15,057 bases of DNA from an uncultured Desulfovibrio sp. (GTDB lineage Bacteria; Desulfobacterota; Desulfovibrionia; Desulfovibrionales; Desulfovibrionaceae). The position numbers were made by a program, and so were the translations under genes. The notes beneath the pieces are model-generated. The model did no database searches. It saw only the letters and a list, made by a program, of their open reading frames with translations, and was not told where the DNA came from. This document shows, in pieces, positions 7,418-15,057 of the stretch. Within the stretch, counting starts at the first letter, position 1. The number at the start of each line of letters is the position of its first letter. The stretch spans positions 1-15,057 of the forward strand of contig CAMWTD010000031.1 in NCBI GenBank assembly GCA_947177085.1. Reading direction: 5' to 3'.

Positions 7418-8989
7418 TCAACGCCTGAGCACGGCGAGGCGGAAGCGCACGGCGAGCTCGGCGAGCTCGCGCCGCGTGAGGCCGAGCAGCCCCGGGGCCA
7501 GCAGGCACAGCCCGCCGGTGAGGAAGGTATAGACCACGCCGGAGAGGAAGAAGCGCATGAGGCCGTCCAGCGGCGTGTCGATCCCCGCGACCGCGAGCGC
7601 GCCGGCCAGCGAAGAGGTGGCCTCGCGCGCGCCGAAGGCCAGCGCCAGCAGGGCGGCCACGCACACTACCTGGTGGGCGGCGTTGCGCCAGAAATCAAAG
7701 GGGATGAAGCGCGAGGCGAGCCAGAGATAGAGGTTCACGGTCACGCACTGCACGGCCACGGTCTTGACGGCGAGGCCCGTGGCCCCGAGGTTGAGGCCGC
7801 CGAGCTGCGCCGGAGCCAGCAGGAACCACGCCGTCGCGAAGCCGTAGACGCATTCGAGCGCCGCCAGGTTGCGCAAAACGCGCGTGCGGCCCGTGGCGTG
7901 AAAGACCGAGCCCGCGAGCTGCCCATAGGCCTGGTGCAGCGGATAGAGCGCCATGATCTGCACCGGGAGCAGGGCCGCCGCGAACTCGACGCCGCCGAAA
8001 AATTCCACGAGCGCCGCGCCTTCGGCCAGGGTGAAGCAGGAAAAATAGGCGGCCACGGCGTAGAGCAGGGGCGCGAAGCGCGTGAGCAGGCGTCCCATGG
8101 CCGAAACGTCCTTCTGGCCCCAGGCGATGGAGAGCTCGCGCATGACGAGCGGCGTCATGGCCGAGACAAAGAGGAAGCAGGCCATGCTCACCTTTTGCGA
8201 AAGCGCGAAAAAGCCCTGCTGGGCGCTGCCGTCGAACCACTGGAGCAGCCAGCGCTCGGCCGTGAGCATGAAGAAGGAGAGCAGGGCCTGCACGAAGAGC
8301 GGGTGGCTGTAGTCGAAAAATTCCCGGCCATAGGCGCGCACCTGCGCCCTGTCGGGCTTGAGATGCAGGGGCACGCCGCGCTCAAGCCAGTGGCGGCGGC
8401 TCACCAGCCAGAAAGCCAGCGCCGTGGCCCCGAGCATGAGGTATTGCTGCGCGAAGAGGCTCCCGATAGTGAGCCAGTTCCCCCAGAAGAGCACGGCGAG
8501 GAGCGCCACGGCCAGCAGCGAGATGACGGTGCGCGCGAGCTCCGAGGGGATGGTGGCCCCGAGGGCGTCGTTCATGGAGCGCAATACCCGGCTCCACCAC
8601 GTCAAAAAGGCCCAGAGCGCGGCCAGCGGCGCGAGCCAGAGGGGCACGCCGGGCATGAGCAGGCCCCCCACGGGCGGCCAGAGCATGAGCAGGGCGGCGA
8701 GGCCGCTCACCCCGGCCACGCCGAGGGCGACGCGCAGGTAGAAGCCGGCCAGCGCCGTCTCGTCCCGGCGGCGCGACAGGGCATTGTAAAAGCAGGTGGA
8801 CGTGCCCATGTCGAGGAAGCCGGAGAGCTGCTGGAAAAGATTGGTGGCAAAGCTGTAATTGCCGTACATCTGCGGCCCGAGGGCGCGCGGCAGGATGGCC
8901 TCCATGGCGAGGTAGACCGGGACGGAGGCCATGTTGGCCAAAAGCTTGAAGCCGTAACGGCGCGCCAGCGTGGGCGTTGTTTTTTGCAT
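7418..8989 (-). CDS. Polysaccharide flippase-like multispanning membrane protein (MATE/MVF-type fold)
   Basis: About 523 residues with roughly 12-14 hydrophobic segments spread along the whole length, and a family-typical opening (RRYGFKLLANMASVPVYLAMEAILPRAL interrupted here only in description) followed by LGPQMYGNYSF. This layout matches Wzx/RfbX-like lipid-linked oligosaccharide flippases and related export proteins of the inner membrane; relatives often carry PxxYGxY near the first loop. No glycosyltransferases are adjacent, so the substrate cannot be guessed. I chose the ATG at 8989 because the conserved part begins at once; an in-frame ATG at 9040 would add 17 Pro/Arg-rich residues. 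Neither start has a clear ribosome-binding site. It is transcribed divergently from the XRE-cupin gene and ends just before the thi promoter. Confidence 0.78.
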   Translation of the reverse strand: MQKTTPTLARRYGFKLLANMASVPVYLAMEAILPRALGPQMYGNYSFATNLFQQLSGFLDMGTSTCFYNALSRRRDETALAGFYLRVALGVAGVSGLAALLMLWPPVGGLLMPGVPLWLAPLAALWAFLTWWSRVLRSMNDALGATIPSELARTVISLLAVALLAVLFWGNWLTIGSLFAQQYLMLGATALAFWLVSRRHWLERGVPLHLKPDRAQVRAYGREFFDYSHPLFVQALLSFFMLTAERWLLQWFDGSAQQGFFALSQKVSMACFLFVSAMTPLVMRELSIAWGQKDVSAMGRLLTRFAPLLYAVAAYFSCFTLAEGAALVEFFGGVEFAAALLPVQIMALYPLHQAYGQLAGSVFHATGRTRVLRNLAALECVYGFATAWFLLAPAQLGGLNLGATGLAVKTVAVQCVTVNLYLWLASRFIPFDFWRNAAHQVVCVAALLALAFGAREATSSLAGALAVAGIDTPLDGLMRFFLSGVVYTFLTGGLCLLAPGLLGLTRRELAELAVRFRLAVLRR

Positions 8990-9116
8990 GGCGGTGCGTG
9001 GGGAGCGGGGCCGGGGCGTCCCGTGCGCAGAGAGTGGCATTGTCCGCCCCGGATGGCAAGGGGCCGCTCATGGAAATGGCGCTCCCGGGGAGGGGCGCAG
9101 GGATGGCCCGTGCCGC

Positions 9117-9145
9117 TTGCCTCGCCGCGCCCTTGCCGCTATAGT
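9117..9145 (+). promoter_or_regulatory. Sigma-70-like promoter for the XRE-cupin operon
   Basis: TTGCCT (9117-9122) and TATAGT (9140-9145) are separated by exactly 17 bases. Transcription would start near 9152, giving a leader of about 60 bases before the ATG at 9214. It stands in the 174-225 bp gap between this operon and the divergent flippase gene; no equally good promoter was seen for the flippase. Confidence 0.7.
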
Positions 9146-9153
9146 GCCCGATA

Positions 9154-9179
9154 CTCCGCTTCCGCGCACGAAAGCGGAG
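9154..9179 (+). promoter_or_regulatory. Inverted repeat in the leader of the XRE-cupin gene (candidate operator)
   Basis: CTCCGCTT (9154-9161) and AAGCGGAG (9172-9179) form a perfect 8-bp inverted repeat with a 10-base centre. It lies right at the predicted transcription start, downstream of the TATAGT box and upstream of the regulator's own gene. A run of six Ts follows 15 bases later (9195-9200). The position suits autoregulation by the XRE-cupin protein; an RNA hairpin is the alternative. The repeat is seen, the function is inferred. Confidence 0.5.
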
Positions 9180-9213
9180 CCTTACCCATCCTCATTTTTT
9201 CCAAGGAGCCCCA

Positions 9214-9863
9214 ATGCCCGGCCCAGCCACGCCCCGGCGTGACACCGCCATCGGCGCGCGCGTCCGCGCGTTCAGGGAGGCGCGCGGTCTCACCGTCGCG
9301 GCCCTCGCCGAGACCACCAATCTCTCCCCGTCCTTCCTGGCGGGCCTCGAAAACGGCGACATCTATCCGCCCATTGGCACGCTGCAAAAGGTGGCGCGCG
9401 CCCTGGACGTGCGCCTCGGCACCTTCCTGGACGGCGAGGAATCGACCGACCCGGTCAGAGCCCGCATCGAGGACTTTCCCGGCGGCTTTCCCGGCGGGCG
9501 TCACGCCGCGCCGCCACGGACGGACGCGGACGCCGCTCCCGAAGTGGGCCATGCGGAACCGGCCGCGGACATGCGCCGCCCCGGCTACATCTATCAGGCG
9601 CTCGGCAAGGGCAAGAGCGACCGCAACATGGAGCCCTTTTGCGTGGAGTTTTTTCCGCCGGCGCCAGGGGAGGAGCCGCATCTCTCCTCGCATCAGGGGG
9701 AGGAGTTCCTCCTCGTGCTGGCCGGGCGGCTTGGCGTGCGCTACGGCCGCGAGAGCTACGAGCTCTCCCCCGGCGAGACCATCTACTACAATTCCATCGT
9801 CCCCCACGCGCTCACCGCGCTGGACGGGGAGCCCGCGCGCATCCTCGGGGTGGCCTACAACCC

Positions 9864-9867
<4 letters not shown>
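9214..9867 (+). CDS. XRE-family transcriptional regulator with C-terminal cupin domain
   Basis: A 217-residue DNA-binding regulator. A helix-turn-helix of the XRE/HTH_3 type spans about 14-70, with LTVAALAE and LSPSFLAGLENGDIYP as the two DNA-contact helices and turn. A linker of about 60 residues with many Ala, Pro and Arg follows, then a small cupin barrel (about 137-214) with HLSSHQGEEFLLVLAG, PGETIYYNS and VPH. His160, Glu164 and His198 are candidate metal or ligand contacts. Such proteins usually sense a small molecule through the cupin. The ATG at 9214 has AAGGAG 5 bases upstream. Its stop overlaps the acyl-CoA ligase start (ATGA at 9864-9867), so it probably controls, and is co-expressed with, that gene. 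Confidence 0.9.
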
Positions 9868-11601
<1,734 letters not shown>

Positions 11602-11609
<8 letters not shown>

Positions 11610-12651
11610 CAACGCATCCCAAAATCCCGGGCCCGCGCCCGGCGTTCCGCCGGATTTCGCCCCCGAAGCCGCCAGCGCCCGGCATGAGGCCGACAGGGCC
11701 TGCGCCGCCTGCCCCCTCGGGCGCATCCCGGCATCCGTGTGGAAGGCCCTGTTCCGGCCGCCCTTCCGCAAGCGGCATCCCTTCATCTTCTGGGGCCTCT
11801 GCCTGCTCGGCCTGGCCGCGGCCTTCGCCGTCGGGCGGCTCGCCGCCCTGCCTGGCCCCGGGGAGCGTCTGGCGCTCGTCTCCGTGCGCGGCCCCATCCT
11901 CGACCCCGCGCCCACCCTCGCCTGGATACGCCAGCTCGAACAGGACGAGCGGGTAAAGGGCGTGCTGTTGCGCGTGGACTCCCCGGGGGGCGGCGCGGCC
12001 GCCTCACAGGAAATCTACGCCGCGCTCGAGCGCCTCGCGCGCAAGGTCCCCATGGTGGTCAGCATGGGGGCAACCGCCGCCTCGGGGGGCCTCATGGTGA
12101 GCATGGCCGGGGCGCGCATCTACGCCAATCCTTCCACGGTGACGGGCTCCATCGGCGTGCGCATGGACATCCCGCAGCTCCAGGGCCTCATGGACAAGGT
12201 GGGCGTGGGCCAGGAAACGCTCGTCACCGCGCCCTACAAGGACGCCGCCTCCTGGCAGCACCCGCTCACGCCCAAGGACCGCGCCTATCTCGAGCATGTG
12301 CTCATGGACATGCACGAGCAGTTCGTGGGCATCGTGGCAAAAGGACGCCACATGGAACGGGAACAGGCGGCGAAGCTCGCGGACGGCAAGATCTTCACCG
12401 GGCAGGAGGCGAAGGCCCTTGGCCTCGTGGACGCCATGGGCGGCGAGGACGCGGCGCTGGACTGGCTGGCGGAAAAAACAGGGGTCCCGGCCGCGCGGCC
12501 CCTGCTGCGCAGGAAAGAGGCCGGCCGCACGGCCCTTTTGGAGCGCCTTTTGCGCGGCGCGGCCGGGGCCCTGGGCCTTGCCGGCGCGCTGGAACAGGCC
12601 CGGGAACTCGGGGAACGGGGCCTCGCGCCCGCCTTCCTCTACCAGCTCTAG
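11602..12651 (+). CDS. sppA: S49-family signal peptide peptidase, SppA-like
   Basis: A 349-residue membrane-anchored serine peptidase. An N-terminal cytoplasmic part of about 60 residues, Pro/Ala-rich and holding CAAC (Cys34, Cys37), is followed by one membrane segment (61-79, FIFWGLCLLGLAAAFAVG). The S49 domain has VDSPGGG (125-131), GATAASGG with nucleophile Ser161, GSIGV (182-186) and a YKD with the likely general base Lys213. This Ser-Lys arrangement and the single-domain size match the short bacterial SppA, which degrades leftover signal peptides in the membrane. The ATG at 11602 has GGAGG 5 bases upstream and overlaps the ligase stop by 8 bases. Its 3' end faces rimO with only 13 bases between stops. 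The symbol is by family; the specificity is not proven. Confidence 0.88.
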
Positions 12652-12664
12652 GCCGGGGAGAGGC

Positions 12665-14011
12665 TCAGGCGAGCGCGCTCAGGTCGTAGTCCGAGCTTTC
12701 CACAATATCGCACTCCAGGAGGGCCCCGGGCGCGACGCCCGGGCCGCTGACCCATGTTGTCCCGTCCACCTCCGGAGCCTGGAACCAGACGCGGCCCCGG
12801 TGCAGCCCGGGCCAGTCGGGGGCGGGCGCGTCCACCAGCACGGGGAGGCGCTTGCCCACGGACTGCGCCAAGATGTCCGCGCTGATGGCCGACTGGATCT
12901 CCATGAGCCGCGCCCTGCGCTCCTCGCGCACGGGCATGGGGACCGCTCCGGGCAACGCGGCGGCAGGCGTGCCCTCCTCCGCCTGGTAGGCGAAGACCCC
13001 GAGATGCGTGAAGCGCGCCTCGGCCACGAAACGGCACAGCTCGTCAAACTGCGCCTCGGTCTCGCCCGGATAGCCCACGATGAAGGTGGTGCGGAGCGCC
13101 GCCTCCGGGAGGATGCCGCGCACGCGCTCCAGCACCCGGCGCGGGTCGCCGGCGAAGGGCCGTCCCATGGAGCGCAAAAGCTTTGGGACGGCGTGCTGGA
13201 GGGGAATGTCCAGATAGGGCAACACCGGGGGGCCGAGCTCGGCCATGCGCCTGAGGAGCGACTCGGTGACGCCTGTGGGATAGAGATAGAGCAGGCGCAG
13301 CCACACGAGCCCGTCGAGGCCGGCGAGCGCGGTGATGAGGTCGGTGAGCCGCGGGCGCTCGTCCCCGGCGAAGTCGCCCCCCCAGGCGGAAACGTCCTGC
13401 GCCACCAGGTCGAGCTCGCGCACTCCTTGCGCCAGCAGGCAGCGGGCCTCGGCGAGCAGGGCCTCCATGGGCGCGGAGCGCAGGGGCCCGCGAATGGACG
13501 GGATGGTGCAGAAGGCGCAGCGATGGCGGCAGCCCTCCCCCACCTTGAGCCACGCATAGGAGGGGCCCGTGGAGAGCAGCCGCCCCCCGGAGCGCGTTTC
13601 CGGGGCGGGCGGGAGCCCGAGGGCCGCACGCACGAGCGCGGGCCAGCGCTCAAGCTCCTCCGTGGGGAGCCAGAGGTCCACTTCCGGGAGTTCCTTCGCG
13701 AGCTCCGCCACGCCGTAGCGGCCCACCATGCAGCCGGCCACGGCGAGCAGCGGACGCCTGCGGAGTTTTTCCAGATGCCGGGCCGCGTCGAGCACGGCGC
13801 GGATGGACTCGCGCACCGCGGGCTCGATGAAGCCGCAGGTATTGATGAAGACGAGGCGGCTTCTGCCCATGTGCGCCACGGGCTTCACGGGCGCGCCCAG
13901 CGAACCCAGCAGGCGCTCGCTGTCCACGCGGTTCTTGGGGCAGCCGAGGCTCAGGGCCCAGACGGGCAGCGGCCGGCGGGGCGTAGGGACGCTATGTGGA
14001 TGAGAGGGCAT
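12665..14011 (-). CDS. rimO: Ribosomal protein uS12 methylthiotransferase RimO
   Basis: A 448-residue radical SAM methylthiotransferase that modifies an aspartate of ribosomal protein S12. The N-terminal domain has the three cluster cysteines in SLGCPKNRVDSE (Cys24), INTCGFI (Cys59) and VAGCM (Cys94). The radical SAM motif is CRHRCAFC (Cys161, 165, 168), and YLDIPLQHA and IVGYPGET follow. A C-terminal TRAM-like domain occupies about 380-448. SLGCPKN, IRGPLRS and LQHAVPKLL favour RimO over MiaB. The ATG at 14011 begins close to the family core but has no clear ribosome-binding site. A TTG at 14080, 23 codons upstream in frame, has AAGG 6 bases before it and lies in a repeat shared with the start of the downstream-window gene, so it is a real alternative start. 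Confidence 0.93.
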   Translation of the reverse strand: MPSHPHSVPTPRRPLPVWALSLGCPKNRVDSERLLGSLGAPVKPVAHMGRSRLVFINTCGFIEPAVRESIRAVLDAARHLEKLRRRPLLAVAGCMVGRYGVAELAKELPEVDLWLPTEELERWPALVRAALGLPPAPETRSGGRLLSTGPSYAWLKVGEGCRHRCAFCTIPSIRGPLRSAPMEALLAEARCLLAQGVRELDLVAQDVSAWGGDFAGDERPRLTDLITALAGLDGLVWLRLLYLYPTGVTESLLRRMAELGPPVLPYLDIPLQHAVPKLLRSMGRPFAGDPRRVLERVRGILPEAALRTTFIVGYPGETEAQFDELCRFVAEARFTHLGVFAYQAEEGTPAAALPGAVPMPVREERRARLMEIQSAISADILAQSVGKRLPVLVDAPAPDWPGLHRGRVWFQAPEVDGTTWVSGPGVAPGALLECDIVESSDYDLSALA

Positions 14012-14061
14012 AGGCTGTGTTCCGCTTGCGTGTGAAGTGTGCGGCTGTGGGGATGGGATAC

Positions 14062-14090
14062 TGCCGAAATTATCCGTCAAAAACAGCCTT
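14062..14090 (-). repeat. 29-bp repeat, copy 1, upstream of rimO
   Basis: Identical to 15021-15049 except at one base (A14080 versus T15039 on the + strand). On the minus strand it carries AAGG, six bases, then TTGACGGATAATTTCGGCA, which reads as ribosome-binding site, start codon and TDNFG. The TTG is in frame with rimO, 23 codons ahead of its ATG. Confidence 0.9.
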
Positions 14091-14095
14091 GCTCC

Positions 14096-14205
14096 AGCCG
14101 TTGCGACGAAGGAAGCTACGGATGGAGACAGCAATTAGTTACCCCGACAGCCAGTCAACGCAGCCGCTGTCGCTATCCGTAAGGCTCGCAAGCTCGCCAA
14201 CGGCT
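14096..14205. repeat. Large imperfect hairpin A
   Basis: AGCCGTTG (14096-14103) pairs perfectly with CAACGGCT (14198-14205). Further in, 14117-14132 (TACGGATGGAGACAGC) pairs with 14166-14181 at 14 of 16 positions. A short unpaired internal section separates the two stems, and the 33-base centre (14133-14165) is AT-richer. It could be a dispersed palindromic element, a structured RNA or a folded leader of rimO. Confidence 0.75.
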
Positions 14206-14210
14206 AGCGC

Positions 14211-14302
14211 TTCGGCGCTGTCTGCGTCAGAAAAAAATTTCCTCGGTCGAGTACTTGAGTACACTCCCTTCGGAAATTTTTGTCTTCCTTGACAGCGCCG
14301 AA
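14211..14302. repeat. Large imperfect hairpin B
   Basis: A perfect 12-bp inverted repeat, TTCGGCGCTGTC (14211-14222) and GACAGCGCCGAA (14291-14302), encloses a second perfect 10-bp one, AAAAATTTCC (14233-14242) and GGAAATTTTT (14272-14281), in near-exact register. The centre contains GAGTACTTGAGTACACTC (14249-14266), itself partly self-complementary. On the + strand it is followed by ATTTTTT (14310-14316), but no + strand gene precedes it, so a plain terminator role is unlikely. Confidence 0.8.
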
Positions 14303-14403
14303 AAATCTTATTTTTTAGGATTCTTCCGGCACGAGCCCCCGTCTTCCGCTTCGCTCCAGACGGAATTAAGGAAGGCCAGTGACAGCATAATCAAGTCCTC
14401 ACA

Positions 14404-15039
14404 TCAGAAGGGTACGCGCAGGAAGCGCGCGCTTTCGGGCTGGATGTGCAGGAGCCGCTCGAGGGAAACCCGGTCGGCGCTGGTCACGAAGCTCGCCCTG
14501 TTGATGTTGAGGATGGCCTCGGCCTCGTGGCTGCAATCGAAAAGATGCAGGATGTCGCCGTCCACACGGTCGGCCGTGGTCCAGTGGCGGTTCATGGGGC
14601 CGCCGTCGGGCGTGAGGCTGCGCAAGAAACGGAACACGATGGCCCGCCCCCGGCCCGGGGCCAGCCAGTCCTTGCAGGCGGCGAAAAAATCGTCCGGCCC
14701 GGGCTGCGGCCCCTGGACATAGGGCGCGCGGATGTCCAGCGGGTAGGCGCGTGACTGGATGCGCAGCAGATTGTCCACGAGGGCGATATAGTCCGTCTCC
14801 TGGGTGAGCACGGCCCGGAAAGCCTCGGGCCGGGAGGCGAGACCCATGAGGGTCTCGTTCAAGATGTCGCGCGCCTTGAGCACGCGGATGCCGTAGAGCA
14901 GGCGCAGCGCGTTGAGCACCGCGTAGATGGCGCAGAAGGTGTCGAGCTTGCCCTGGTAGAAGGGTTTGAGCATGGTTTCGCTAAGCTTGTGGGTTATGTG
15001 CGTCTGTGCTGCCTGTTTAATGCCGAAATTATCCGTCAT
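14404..15039 (-). CDS. Unrecognised protein, possible papain-like/C39-like cysteine peptidase
   Basis: A protein of 211 residues if it starts at the ATG at 15039 (AAGG 6 bases upstream), or 189 from the ATG at 14973 (no ribosome-binding site). I do not recognise a named family. Numbered from the second ATG, it opens MLKPFYQGKLDTFCAIYAVL with Cys14 at the start of a hydrophobic helix, then NALRLLYG. It later has NRHWTTADRVDGDILHLFDCS with His130 and Asp146. A Cys at the head of a helix, then His plus an acidic residue on neighbouring strands, is the order of papain-like and C39-like peptidases. No signal peptide or membrane segment is visible. The 22 upstream codons use fewer G/C third positions than the body, so they may be leader rather than protein. 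The function is an inference. Confidence 0.7.
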   Translation of the reverse strand: MTDNFGIKQAAQTHITHKLSETMLKPFYQGKLDTFCAIYAVLNALRLLYGIRVLKARDILNETLMGLASRPEAFRAVLTQETDYIALVDNLLRIQSRAYPLDIRAPYVQGPQPGPDDFFAACKDWLAPGRGRAIVFRFLRSLTPDGGPMNRHWTTADRVDGDILHLFDCSHEAEAILNINRASFVTSADRVSLERLLHIQPESARFLRVPF

Positions 15040-15049
15040 AAACAGCCTT
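15021..15049 (-). repeat. 29-bp repeat, copy 2, at the start of the peptidase-like gene
   Basis: Second copy of the repeat at 14062-14090, 28 of 29 bases identical. Here the start codon is ATG (15039-15037), preceded by AAAAAGG, and the same TDNFG codons follow. Similarity may continue past the window end, which is only 8 bases away. Confidence 0.9.
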
Positions 15050-15057
15050 TTTGCTGC

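Larger units (their letters stand above)
14012..14403. other. Lower-GC intergenic island between rimO and the peptidase-like gene
   Basis: This 392-bp stretch has visibly more A and T than the genes around it and no convincing reading frame. It holds the copy of the 29-bp repeat in front of rimO, two large imperfect hairpins (14096-14205 and 14211-14302) and a small one (CCGTCT/AGACGG, 14339-14344 with 14358-14363). The hexamer GACAGC or its complement appears six times (14127, 14146, 14166, 14217, 14291, 14381). No clear -35/-10 pair for rimO was found; TTGACT on the minus strand (14158-14153) has no good -10 partner. Confidence 0.6.

Noticed and set aside
14130..14160. TTGACT on the minus strand as a -35 box for rimO
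   Set aside because: No acceptable -10 hexamer lies 16-18 bases downstream. The nearest candidate (TAATTG) has a 15-base spacer and a poor match.
14291..14320. Hairpin B plus T-run as an intrinsic terminator on the + strand
   Set aside because: No + strand gene ends upstream of it; rimO and the next gene are both on the minus strand, and on that strand no T-run follows the stem.
14062..15049. CRISPR-like repeat
   Set aside because: Only two copies exist, 959 bp apart with a gene between them, and each contains a ribosome-binding site and start codon. This is not a repeat-spacer array.

Overview
The window is GC-rich, densely packed bacterial DNA, consistent with a strictly anaerobic Desulfovibrio-like member of the Desulfovibrionaceae. 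This rests on composition, a thiSGHF cluster that uses the anaerobic radical-SAM enzyme ThiH rather than ThiO, a short family-2 ThiF, and a cupin-type XRE regulator next to an acyl-CoA ligase, an arrangement I associate with that group. No rRNA, tRNA, CRISPR array, transposase or phage gene was found. The genus is an inference; no marker gene is present.

Layout. (1) Positions 1-4438, + strand: a GNAT-like protein cut by the window edge, an extended SDR epimerase/dehydratase, a Uup-like ABC-F ATPase and a MutT-type Nudix hydrolase. Each start overlaps the previous stop by 3-4 bases, so this looks like one translationally coupled operon. (2) Positions 4425-7394, - strand: thiS-thiG-thiH-thiF for making the thiazole half of thiamine, behind a good sigma-70-like promoter at 7366-7394. 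The leader is a hairpin and is not a recognisable TPP riboswitch. Further hairpins lie between thiS and thiG, and a terminator-like one lies between thiG and thiH. (3) Positions 7418-8989, - strand: a multispanning flippase-like membrane protein. (4) Positions 9117-12651, + strand: a promoter and inverted-repeat leader, then an XRE-cupin regulator, an acyl-CoA ligase and a membrane-anchored S49 peptidase with overlapping reading frames, probably one operon. (5) Positions 12665-14011, - strand: rimO, convergent with the S49 gene. (6) Positions 14012-14403: a lower-GC intergenic stretch almost filled by two large imperfect hairpins. (7) Positions 14404-15039, - strand: an unrecognised protein that looks like a papain-like/C39-like cysteine peptidase.

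The most unusual feature is at the right end. A 29-bp sequence carrying a ribosome-binding site, a start codon and the codons for TDNFG occurs twice, 959 bp apart, in front of both rimO and the putative cysteine peptidase gene. The only difference is one base in the start codon (TTG versus ATG). In both places the frame stays open into the downstream gene. The peptidase-like gene and the hairpin island lie between the two copies, so this could be a duplicated leader or a small inserted cassette. The other regions read as ordinary chromosomal genes.
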